A stretch of 12,682 nt of DNA from Methylococcales bacterium (GTDB taxonomy: Bacteria > Pseudomonadota > Gammaproteobacteria > Methylococcales > Methylomonadaceae): the NCBI GenBank assembly GCA_023144875.1, contig JAGLEW010000011.1, positions 1 through 12,682 of the forward strand, read 5' to 3'. Made by a program: the position numbers and the translations under genes. A model generated the notes under the pieces. The model saw nothing but the letters and a program-made list of their open reading frames with translations. It was not told the DNA's origin and made no database searches. This document shows positions 6,582 to 12,682 of this stretch, one piece after another (within the stretch, counting starts at the first letter, position 1; every line of letters begins with the position of its first letter).

Positions 6582-6980
6582 ATGGCTTTAATTACTTGGA
6601 ATGTCGAGCAACATGAAACCAATGTTAATTTTGCAGATGATGAACATAAGGTATTGTTCGATAAACTCAATAAAGTATACGATTCAGCGATTAGTGGGGT
6701 TGAACGTGGTGAGGTTGGTGTGCAGTTGGATGATTTAGTCGCTTATGTTGTCGAGCATTTTGCTCATGAAGAAAAAGAAATGGAAGAAAAAAACTATACA
6801 GGGTTTGAGGCTCATAAAGCGCAACATGATGCGTTGGTAGGAATTTGCGCGGGTTTACAAGCTAAATTCCATGCAGGTGAAGCCGAGGTCACGGAGGAAG
6901 TGGGTCAGATGGTAAAAGGATGGTTAGATAGTCATATTCCCGCATTTGATATGCCTTATGCGGATGTTTTAAACAGCTAA
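6582..6980 (+). CDS. bacteriohemerythrin (O2-binding di-iron protein)
   Basis: This 132-residue single-domain hemerythrin has the full set of seven iron ligands: H22 (DDEHKVLF), H59 and E63 (HFAHEEKEM), H78 and H82 (HKAQHDALV), and H118 with D123 (HIPAFDMPY). The protein binds O2 reversibly at a non-heme di-iron site in the cytoplasm. In methanotrophs such as Methylococcus a close relative is proposed to carry O2 to the membrane methane monooxygenase. Here it stands upstream of the aa3 oxidase operon on the same strand, which could indicate O2 supply or buffering at the membrane. It has a strong ribosome site (GAGGA, 7 bases before ATG) and its own terminator, so it is a monocistronic and probably well-expressed gene. 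No sensory domain is attached. Confidence 0.93.
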   Translation: MALITWNVEQHETNVNFADDEHKVLFDKLNKVYDSAISGVERGEVGVQLDDLVAYVVEHFAHEEKEMEEKNYTGFEAHKAQHDALVGICAGLQAKFHAGEAEVTEEVGQMVKGWLDSHIPAFDMPYADVLNS

Positions 6981-7001
6981 AAAGACCGCTTTATTTATAA
7001 T

Positions 7002-7039
7002 AAGGTTTGTGATGCTTTGGCGCTCACAGACCTTTTTTT
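7002..7039 (+). terminator. intrinsic terminator of the hemerythrin gene
   Basis: Arms AAGGTTTGTGA (7002-7012) and TCACAGACCTT (7024-7034) pair over 11 bp with one G-U pair. The loop is 11 bases, followed directly by seven T residues (7033-7039). This is a textbook rho-independent terminator, 22 bases after the stop. Confidence 0.9.
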
Positions 7040-7280
7040 ATACCAAATGTAAAAGCTTTCTAGCTTACACCCGTCTCATGCGTTAAAATTGTCCAGTTAA
7101 TATTTTAATAACTTTAGAACTATTTTTACTTAGCGTATTAAGTACGTTAAATGTTGTTACTTATTGAATTATAAGAATTATTATCCGCGTGAAGCCCTAT
7201 TTTTTGAGCGTAAATAGAGGATTACATGTGATGAAAGTAACAATATATTAGTTTATAACTACAAACTGGGAGGCTGCTCC
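7040..7280. promoter_or_regulatory. non-coding upstream region of the cox operon
   Basis: The stretch of about 240 bases holds no credible gene and must carry the cox promoter or promoters. It has an imperfect inverted repeat TGTAAAAGCT / AGCTTACA (7048-7057, 7062-7069) and a pair of 7-base arms TTAAAAT / ATTTTAA (7083-7089, 7102-7108), both possible regulator sites. A marginal promoter is TTGTTA (7154-7159) with TATTAT (7179-7184), but the 19-base spacer is long. I cannot name a regulator. The region ends with the strong GGGAGG (7268-7273) that fixes the coxB start. Confidence 0.45.
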
Positions 7281-8450
7281 GTGAAGAAAACAAAGCTACA
7301 GCTTGTCTATTTAACCTTGATGATGTTGGGGTTAAAATCGGTAGAGGCAAGTGATTACACTCTTAATTTAATGAAAGGGGTGACAAAAACAAGTAATGAC
7401 ATTTATGACTTACATATGCTTACGCTATGGGTCTGTGTCTTTATTGGCGTTGCTGTTTTTGGCACCATGTTTTATTCGATTTATCATCATCGTAAGTCGA
7501 AAGGTCATAAGGCCGAACAATTTCATGAAAATACCACTGTTGAAATTATTTGGACGATTATTCCGACCATTATTTTGATTGCAATGGCGATTCCTGCCAC
7601 TAAGTTGATGATTGAAATGGATGATGTCAGTGAATCTGAAATGTCGATTAAGGTGACAGGTTGGCAGTGGAAATGGGAATATGAATACCTTGATAATGGG
7701 GTTCATTTTTTTAGTAGCTTAGATGAAAAGAGTAATCAAGCGCGTAAATTAGGCTCTGATATTGACCCTAGAACGGTAGACCACTACTTATTAAACGTTG
7801 ATAAACCGTTAGTGATTCCGACGAATACTAAAATTCGTTTCTTATTTACCGCTGCGGATGTACTGCATTCTTGGTGGGTACCCGATTTAGGCTGGAAAAC
7901 AGACACCATTCCAGGTTTTATTAATGAAGCGTGGACATTGGTTGAAAAAGCGGGCACCTATCGTGGTCAATGTGCGGAACTGTGTGGTAAAGATCATGGG
8001 TTTATGCCGATTGTTGTGATTGCTATGGATAAGCCTGACTATGAGCTTTGGGTTAAAGAGCAAAAAGCGTTGGCACAAGCTCAATTAGCGGCGGCCGATA
8101 GAGAATGGACGCATGAAGAATTAATGACAAAAGGGAAAAGTATTTATACCAGTAGTTGTGCGTCTTGTCACATGGATGATGGTTCTGGCATGACAGGCAC
8201 TTTCCCTGCAATTGCTGGCAGTTCAATGGTCACAGGTGATATAGGCAATGAAATTAATATAGTGATGAATGGTCAAGGAATGATGCCAGCATTTGGGTCA
8301 ATGTTGAGTGCGGCAGACTTTGCAGCCGTTATAACCTATACCCGAAACAGTTTTGGTAATGCGGTTGGCGATTTAGTACAACCTTCTAAAATTAAGTCAT
8401 TACAAGCTGAATTAGTCAGTGCTAACGATGACGACGATGATGACGATTAA
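7281..8450 (+). CDS. coxB: cytochrome c oxidase subunit II with fused C-terminal cytochrome c domain
   Basis: This 389-residue protein has a signal peptide (1-23, cleavage after VEA), two membrane helices (about 47-68 and 86-108), the aromatic WQWKW loop (128-132) and a periplasmic CuA cupredoxin domain. The CuA ligands are all present: H196 (VLHSWW), C231 and C235 (CAELC), H239 and M242 (GKDHGFM). From about 278 to 357 it carries a cytochrome c domain with CASCH (293-297) and Met ligand M334 or M335, as in caa3-type or fused subunits. It accepts electrons from cytochrome c and passes them to subunit I. The start is GTG 7281, supported by GGGAGG 7 bases upstream. The protein ends in seven aspartates (383-389), which is odd. 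It is the first gene of a coxB-coxA-small ORF-cox11-coxC operon. Confidence 0.95.
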   Translation: MKKTKLQLVYLTLMMLGLKSVEASDYTLNLMKGVTKTSNDIYDLHMLTLWVCVFIGVAVFGTMFYSIYHHRKSKGHKAEQFHENTTVEIIWTIIPTIILIAMAIPATKLMIEMDDVSESEMSIKVTGWQWKWEYEYLDNGVHFFSSLDEKSNQARKLGSDIDPRTVDHYLLNVDKPLVIPTNTKIRFLFTAADVLHSWWVPDLGWKTDTIPGFINEAWTLVEKAGTYRGQCAELCGKDHGFMPIVVIAMDKPDYELWVKEQKALAQAQLAAADREWTHEELMTKGKSIYTSSCASCHMDDGSGMTGTFPAIAGSSMVTGDIGNEINIVMNGQGMMPAFGSMLSAADFAAVITYTRNSFGNAVGDLVQPSKIKSLQAELVSANDDDDDDD

Positions 8451-8504
8451 GAACATCTTTTTTTCGTTTAAATCTTTTTTACATATTTTAAAGAGGTAAC
8501 TATT

Positions 8505-10121
8505 ATGTCTGCGGTAGCATCTGAACACGAACATACAGATGATCACCACGATCACGGGCCTGCAAAGGGCTGGATGCGGTGGATTGTCACGACCAACCAT
8601 AAAGATATTGGTTCGATGTATTTAATTTTTGCACTCATCATGTTTTTTGTGGGTGGCACCATGGCATTAATTATTCGTGCCGAATTATTTGAACCTGGAA
8701 TGCAATTTGTTGAACCTCAGTTCTTCAACTCCATGACTACCATGCACGCTTTAGTGATGGTTTTTGGCGCGGTTATGCCCGCCTTTGTTGGTTTTGCCAA
8801 CTGGATGATTCCGATGATGATTGGTGCGCCTGATATGGCGTTACCACGAATGAACAACATGAGTTTTTGGATGTTGGTGGCAGGCATCTTAATGCTTGCC
8901 AGTACTTTATTTATGGAAGGCGGCGCGCCTGCATCAGGCTGGACATTATACCCACCTTTAGTATTACAAACAGGTGATGCCTTGCCATTTGCGGTGTTCT
9001 CTGTGCATTTATTAGGGATTTCATCCATCATGGGTGCGATCAACATTATTGCCACCATTTTAAACATGCGTGCGCCAAAAATGAGCTTAATGCAAATGCC
9101 GCTGTTTGTTTGGACATGGTTGATTACTGGCTTTTTATTAATTGCCATTATGCCTGTTTTTGCAGGGGCTGTGACCATGCTCTTAACCGATCGCTTTTTT
9201 GAGACCAGCTTTTTTGATGCCGCAGGTGGGGGTGATCCTGTGTTATATCAGCATATTTTTTGGTTCTTTGGACACCCTGAAGTATATGTCATGATTTTGC
9301 CGACCTTTGGTATTGCATCGACTATTATTCCCGTTTTTGCGCGTAAACCTTTATTTGGTTATAGTTCGATGGTCTATGCAACGGCTTCTATTGCGTTTCT
9401 ATCCTTTATAGTCTGGGCGCATCATATGTTTACCGTTGGTATGCCGATTTCAGGTGAGTTGTTCTTTATGTACGCCACCATGATTATTGCGGTTCCGACA
9501 GGCGTAAAAATCTTTAACTGGACAGCCACCATGTGGAAAGGCGCGATGACCTTTGAAGCACCCATGCTGTTTTCAATTGCGTTTGTGGTCTTATTTACCT
9601 TAGGGGGCTTTACAGGGTTGATGATGTCAATTGCCCCAGTGGATTTTCAATATCATGATACCTATTTTATTGTGGCGCATTTTCATTACACCTTAGTGCC
9701 TGCTTCCGTCTTTATTTTAATGGCGGGGGGGTATTTTTGGATTCCTAAATGGACAGGGAAAATGTATGATGAACGGTTAGCTCGATTGCATTTTTGGCTA
9801 TCGGCAATTTCCGTTAATATTTTATTTTTTCCACAACATTTCTTAGGGCTTGCTGGTATGCCACGTCGTATTCCTGATTATGCCACTCAATTTTCAGATT
9901 GGAATATGGTTTCAAGTATTGGGGCGTTTATTTTTGGCTTTAGTCAGCTTATGTTTGTTTACATTGTGATTAAAACCATTAAAGGTAAAGACTGTGCGGA
10001 TGCAACAGATGAAGTGTGGGAAGATGCGGCTAAGCACGGTTTAGAATGGACATTACCATCCCCTGTGCCTTATCACACCTTTGCGACACCGCCTGAAAAA
10101 ATTCCAACAGAGCATTTTTAA
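8505..10121 (+). CDS. coxA: cytochrome c oxidase subunit I (aa3 type, family A)
   Basis: This 538-residue, roughly 12-helix subunit reduces O2 to water and pumps protons. All cofactor ligands are visible: H81 and H394 for heme a, H392 for heme a3, and H257, H306 and H307 for CuB. Y261 forms the His-Tyr pair in GHPEVY. Proton channel residues are D110 and the N117/N118 pair (APDMALPRMNN), E259 in GHPEVY, and K335 in PTGVKIFNW, so both D and K channels are intact and the enzyme is type A1. The ribosome site AGAGGT (8492-8497) precedes ATG 8505. The N-terminus before the first helix is rich in His and Asp (EHEHTDDHHDHG, 7-18), unlike most homologues. The length is usual for the family. Confidence 0.97.
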   Translation: MSAVASEHEHTDDHHDHGPAKGWMRWIVTTNHKDIGSMYLIFALIMFFVGGTMALIIRAELFEPGMQFVEPQFFNSMTTMHALVMVFGAVMPAFVGFANWMIPMMIGAPDMALPRMNNMSFWMLVAGILMLASTLFMEGGAPASGWTLYPPLVLQTGDALPFAVFSVHLLGISSIMGAINIIATILNMRAPKMSLMQMPLFVWTWLITGFLLIAIMPVFAGAVTMLLTDRFFETSFFDAAGGGDPVLYQHIFWFFGHPEVYVMILPTFGIASTIIPVFARKPLFGYSSMVYATASIAFLSFIVWAHHMFTVGMPISGELFFMYATMIIAVPTGVKIFNWTATMWKGAMTFEAPMLFSIAFVVLFTLGGFTGLMMSIAPVDFQYHDTYFIVAHFHYTLVPASVFILMAGGYFWIPKWTGKMYDERLARLHFWLSAISVNILFFPQHFLGLAGMPRRIPDYATQFSDWNMVSSIGAFIFGFSQLMFVYIVIKTIKGKDCADATDEVWEDAAKHGLEWTLPSPVPYHTFATPPEKIPTEHF

Positions 10122-10146
10122 GCGATTAAATTTTATAACTATTTAA

Positions 10147-10185
10147 GATACCCCGCCGCATTCAGTGAAAGGGTATCGGGTTTTA
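10147..10185 (+). promoter_or_regulatory. intercistronic hairpin between coxA and the assembly genes
   Basis: GATACCC (10147-10153) and GGGTATC (10171-10177) form a perfect 7-bp stem with a 17-base loop, followed by GGG and four T residues. It could be a weak attenuator or an RNA processing and stabilising structure, lowering expression of the assembly genes relative to coxB-coxA. The T-run is too short for an efficient terminator. Confidence 0.5.
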
Positions 10186-10189
10186 AACA

Positions 10190-10288
10190 ATGGATACGAA
10201 GAAAAAAAATATTCTAACAATGGTTTTATTAGTGATTATTACCGCGACCATCTATGTTTTTGCAGTAATAAAGGCGGTTTCTGGATGA
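10190..10288 (+). CDS. small single-helix protein, probable cytochrome oxidase small assembly protein
   Basis: A 32-residue frame starts MDTKKKNILTMVLLV, continues as one hydrophobic helix (about 8-28) and ends KAVSG. The basic N-terminus and single helix predict a cytoplasmic N-terminus. Its TGA overlaps the cox11 start by ATGA, and the 68-base gap after coxA has no other candidate. Many proteobacteria carry a tiny single-helix protein at exactly this place, between coxA and cox11/ctaG, annotated as a cytochrome oxidase small assembly protein. The ribosome site is weak. The overlap and conserved position are the main support. It is short enough that automatic gene callers would miss it. Confidence 0.7.
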   Translation: MDTKKKNILTMVLLVIITATIYVFAVIKAVSG

Positions 10289-10842
10289 ATAATAATGACG
10301 AGATCAAGGCGAAAAATACTCGACTCGTGCGTAAGTTATTATTTATTGTGATTGCCATGTTTGGTTTTGGCTATGCCTTAGTCCCTATCTATGATGTTTT
10401 TTGTGATTTGACAGGGATTAATGGCAAAACAAATACCAGTGCCGCCGATGAAACGGTGTATGAAATTGATAAAAGTCGTGAAATTACCATCGAATTTATC
10501 ACTTCATTAAATGAATCAGCGCCAATTTTATTTGAATCTAAATTAAAAAAACTAAAAGTACACCCAGGACAATATTACACGGTGAATTTTTATGCTGAAA
10601 ATAAAACCAATCAACCAATGCTTGCACGAGCCATTCCAAGTATTAGCCCTGGATTAACCGCTGAATACTTTATAAAAACAGAATGTTTTTGTTTTTTAGA
10701 ACAAACCTTTAAAGCCAAGGAAGGAAAAATGATGCCCCTGCGATTTGTCATTGACCCTGAATTACCAGATAGGTATAAAACAATTACCTTAGCCTATACT
10801 TTTTTTGATAATACTGAAGCATCAGTAAAAAATAAACGATAG
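10285..10842 (+). CDS. ctaG: cytochrome c oxidase assembly protein CtaG/Cox11 (copper delivery to CuB)
   Basis: This 185-residue protein has one N-terminal membrane helix (17-36) and a periplasmic immunoglobulin-like copper domain. Visible motifs are VPIYDVFCDLTGI with the conserved C40, VHPGQ, AIPSISPG, the copper-binding ECFCF with C134 and C136, and DPELPDRYKTITLAYTFF at the end. Cox11 delivers copper to the CuB site of subunit I. I chose ATG 10285; an in-frame ATG at 10165 would add 40 residues that overlap the small upstream gene and resemble no Cox11, while AAGG (10271-10274) supports the internal start. The ATG overlaps the stop of the small gene. The usual tryptophan-rich stretch near residue 80 is replaced by SAPILFES, a modest divergence. 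Confidence 0.93.
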   Translation: MNNNDEIKAKNTRLVRKLLFIVIAMFGFGYALVPIYDVFCDLTGINGKTNTSAADETVYEIDKSREITIEFITSLNESAPILFESKLKKLKVHPGQYYTVNFYAENKTNQPMLARAIPSISPGLTAEYFIKTECFCFLEQTFKAKEGKMMPLRFVIDPELPDRYKTITLAYTFFDNTEASVKNKR

Positions 10843-10851
10843 AGGACACTC

Positions 10852-11703
10852 ATGTCTACAAATAATGAATATTACATTCCACATAAAGCCACATGGCCGA
10901 TTGTGGGAACTGGTGGCTTAATGATAATGCTGGCAGGTTTTGCCAATTATCTCAATGGATCAAGCATTGGCTCAGGGATGATGATGCTAGGACTAAGCAT
11001 TTTTATTGTGATGCTTGGAGGTTGGTTTACGCTACAAGCCACCGAAAGTGAAGCAGGAATGTACAACAAAGGCGTTGGCATTTCGTATCGAATGGGCATG
11101 ATGTGGTTTATTTTTTCTGAAATCATGTTCTTTGCCGTTTTCTTTGGCACCTTATGGTATACCCGTAATTTATCCGTGCCATGGTTAGCCGATGAAATCA
11201 CAGGCAGTACCTTATGGCCTAATTTTGAAGATGTTTGGCCAACCAATGGTCCTGGAAATAGAGGCGGTGACTATGAACCTATGGGTGCTTTTGGTTTACC
11301 GCTACTTAATACCTTATTATTATTAAGCAGTGGTGTTACCTGTACATGGGCGCATCATGGCTTATTAGAAAAAAACCGAGATCAACTGATTAAAGGCTTA
11401 GCCGCAACAGTCGGTCTAGGGTTTTTATTTGTAGCCTGCCAAGCGCTTGAATATCATGAAGCCTATGTTGACATGGGCTTAACCTTAGGTTCTGGAATTT
11501 ACGGGTCAACCTTTTTTATGCTAACAGGCTTTCATGGTTTACACGTTTGTATTGGTGCGATCATCTTAAGCGTGGTGCTTTTTCGTAGCTGGAAAGGGCA
11601 TTTTACCCCTGAAAATCATTTTGCCTTTGAAGCGGCGGCATGGTATTGGCATTTCGTGGATGTGGTTTGGTTAGGTTTGTTTATTTTTGTCTATTTAATG
11701 TAA
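10852..11703 (+). CDS. coxC: cytochrome c oxidase subunit III
   Basis: This 283-residue, seven-helix subunit stabilises subunit I and helps sustained proton uptake. Diagnostic segments are YYIPHKATWPIVGTGGL at the N-terminus, RMGMMWFIFSEIMFFAVFFGTLWYTR in helix III with the conserved Glu, the LPLLNTLLLLSSGVTCTWAHH helix, LGSGIYGSTFFMLTGFHGLHV, and the terminal WYWHFVDVVWLGLF. A long periplasmic loop after helix III (SVPWLADEITG to EPMGAFG) is typical of proteobacterial forms. The ribosome site AGAGGA overlaps the cox11 stop, and the gap is 9 bases. It is the last gene of the operon, followed by a terminator. No SURF1, heme A synthase or heme O synthase gene follows here, so those must be elsewhere. 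Confidence 0.96.
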   Translation: MSTNNEYYIPHKATWPIVGTGGLMIMLAGFANYLNGSSIGSGMMMLGLSIFIVMLGGWFTLQATESEAGMYNKGVGISYRMGMMWFIFSEIMFFAVFFGTLWYTRNLSVPWLADEITGSTLWPNFEDVWPTNGPGNRGGDYEPMGAFGLPLLNTLLLLSSGVTCTWAHHGLLEKNRDQLIKGLAATVGLGFLFVACQALEYHEAYVDMGLTLGSGIYGSTFFMLTGFHGLHVCIGAIILSVVLFRSWKGHFTPENHFAFEAAAWYWHFVDVVWLGLFIFVYLM

Positions 11704-11730
11704 AACCAATCACATTAATTCCCTATATTT

Positions 11731-11765
11731 AAAGCGTAATCTTCAAAAGAGATTGCGCTTTTTTA
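11731..11765 (+). terminator. intrinsic terminator of the cox operon
   Basis: AAGCGTAATCT (11732-11742) pairs with AGATTGCGCTT (11750-11760) over 11 bp with one G-U pair and a short A-rich loop. Six T residues (11759-11764) follow. It lies about 30 bases after the coxC stop. Confidence 0.9.
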
Positions 11766-11810
11766 TTTACACCCTTTTTTTCTTTTTATAAACAATACAA
11801 GGTTTGATCT

Positions 11811-12575
11811 ATGTCTATTTCACGAACGGTGTTAGAAACAATTATCCGCGAAGCGGGTGCGCTGGCTTTAGTGTATTTTAATGATTTAAAAAAAAGTGAT
11901 ATTACCCAAAAAGCCCCGCGTGATTTTGTAACCGCCGCTGATGTTGCGGTGGAAAAATTTTTAAAAGAAAAATTAACCGCACAATACCCACAGTTTGGGT
12001 TTTGGGGCGAGGAAAGTGGAAAAAGTGATAATCAAAACCAACGCTGGATTGTTGATCCGATTGATGGCACTCATTCGTTTGCAAAAGCCCAATATTTTTG
12101 GTCGATCAGCGTTGCCTTAGAAATTGAGGGGAAAATTGTCTTTGGCGCGATTTATGTTCCAACCGTCGATGATTATTATTGTGCTGAAAAAAATCAAGGC
12201 GCATGGAAAAATGGTGAGATAACACGGGTTTCCAATGAAACAGATTTAGGGAACTCAATGATTGCCACGGGTTTTGCCTGTTTACGCAGTTATTTAAAAG
12301 ATAATAATCTAGCGCGTTTTTGCCGTATCGCTCAACAAACCACAGGACAGCGCCGCTTTGGCTCGGCGGCAATGGATTTATGTATGGTCGCTGACGGTCA
12401 AGTGGATGCGTTTTGGGAGCAAGAACTTAATTTATACGATGTCGCCGCAGGGGTTTTAATCGTGACCGAAGCGGGGGGAACAATTACCGATTTTGAAGGC
12501 AATGAGGGCATTTTTCCCAAACAAATCCTCGCCACCAATCAAAAATTATTATCCCAACTATTACCCTTAATGTAA
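11811..12575 (+). CDS. inositol-monophosphatase-family phosphatase
   Basis: This 254-residue protein has the Li+-sensitive, Mg2+-dependent phosphatase fold. Metal ligands are visible in GEESG (E67/E68), DPIDGT (D82, I84, D85) and YDVAAG (D210), and the N-terminal DFVTAADVAVEKFL matches the family. The substrate could be inositol phosphate, histidinol phosphate (HisN-type) or another sugar phosphate. The usual WD in the last motif is YD here, and DPIDGTTNF reads DPIDGTHSF, so it is not a canonical SuhB. No histidine genes are in view. ATG 11811 has AAGG about 8 bases upstream. It follows the cox terminator, so it starts a new transcript, and it ends 3 bases before the cobalamin gene, suggesting one operon. 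Confidence 0.87.
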   Translation: MSISRTVLETIIREAGALALVYFNDLKKSDITQKAPRDFVTAADVAVEKFLKEKLTAQYPQFGFWGEESGKSDNQNQRWIVDPIDGTHSFAKAQYFWSISVALEIEGKIVFGAIYVPTVDDYYCAEKNQGAWKNGEITRVSNETDLGNSMIATGFACLRSYLKDNNLARFCRIAQQTTGQRRFGSAAMDLCMVADGQVDAFWEQELNLYDVAAGVLIVTEAGGTITDFEGNEGIFPKQILATNQKLLSQLLPLM

Positions 12576-12578
12576 CGC

Positions 12579-12682
12579 ATGAAAAAAGTATGGTTTGTTG
12601 GCGCAGGACCTGGTGATCCTGAATTATTAACCCTAAAAGGGCAACGTTTAATTAAAGAAGCCGATGCGATTTTATTTGCAGG
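12579..12682 (+). CDS. cobM: precorrin-4 C11-methyltransferase CobM (N-terminal fragment, cut by window end)
   Basis: Only the first 34 residues are present: MKKVWFVGAGPGDPELLTL, followed by KGQRLIKEADAILFAG. The GAGPGDPELLTLKG loop marks the SAM-dependent tetrapyrrole methylase family. The opening KVWFVGAGPGDPELLTLKGQRLI with a following small AG is closest in memory to CobM, which methylates C11 in aerobic cobalamin synthesis. CobA/SirA-type uroporphyrinogen methylases and CobI share the loop and cannot be fully excluded. The ATG is 3 bases after the phosphatase stop and has no Shine-Dalgarno sequence, so translation is probably coupled. The open frame continues past the window edge. Confidence 0.7.
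   Translation, partial: MKKVWFVGAGPGDPELLTLKGQRLIKEADAILFA

Noticed and set aside
7231..7251. Six-codon frame in the cox leader (MKVTIY)
   Set aside because: It is too short to separate from chance, and its ribosome site match is weak.
8717..9178. Long open frame on the minus strand inside coxA
   Set aside because: It is antisense to a fully conserved gene and its protein has no recognisable domain; it arises from the codon pattern of coxA.
10165..10284. Upstream ATG that would extend Cox11 by 40 residues
   Set aside because: The added residues resemble no Cox11, and the stretch overlaps the small membrane gene in another frame. ATG 10285 has a better ribosome site and the expected length.

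Overview
The window looks like the chromosome of an AT-rich gammaproteobacterium, most likely an aerobic methylotroph or methanotroph of the Methylococcales type. This is inferred from the protein families (bacteriohemerythrin beside an aa3-type cytochrome c oxidase, PgeF, a CobM-like cobalamin enzyme, AlgI-type acetylation genes) and cannot be proven without a database search.

Left edge (1 to about 960): an integron-like cassette region. An attC-like recombination site lies at about 83-159, and its left end is interrupted by what looks like the 5' end of a group II intron running off the window on the minus strand. A HicA-HicB toxin-antitoxin pair follows, then a second, decayed half-attC and a nested inverted repeat. 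No integrase or reverse transcriptase is inside the window.

Minus-strand block (995-6410): read from its promoter side, the genes are pgeF (peptidoglycan editing factor), a ZIP-family metal transporter, a secreted protein with two probable OB folds, an AlgI-like MBOAT O-acyltransferase and a membrane-anchored SGNH-type protein. The last two form a classic two-gene unit for O-acetylating a secreted polysaccharide. They are visibly more AT-rich than the rest and lack clear ribosome binding sites, which suggests acquisition.

Plus-strand respiration block (6582-11703): a bacteriohemerythrin with its own terminator, a non-coding stretch of about 240 bases, then coxB (CuA domain fused to a C-terminal cytochrome c domain), coxA, a 32-residue single-helix membrane protein, ctaG/cox11 (CuB assembly) and coxC, closed by a strong terminator. 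All ligands of a type A heme-copper oxidase are present. Together these genes encode the core of a proton-pumping terminal oxidase plus a copper chaperone. The hemerythrin upstream could bind or deliver O2.

Right edge (11811-12682): an inositol-monophosphatase-family phosphatase, followed 3 bases later by the start of a cobalamin-pathway methyltransferase, probably cobM, cut by the window end.

I found no tRNA, rRNA, CRISPR array or complete insertion sequence. The most unusual items are the attC/intron junction with the HicAB cassette, the tiny gene hidden between coxA and cox11, and the poly-aspartate tail on CoxB facing a His/Asp-rich CoxA N-terminus.
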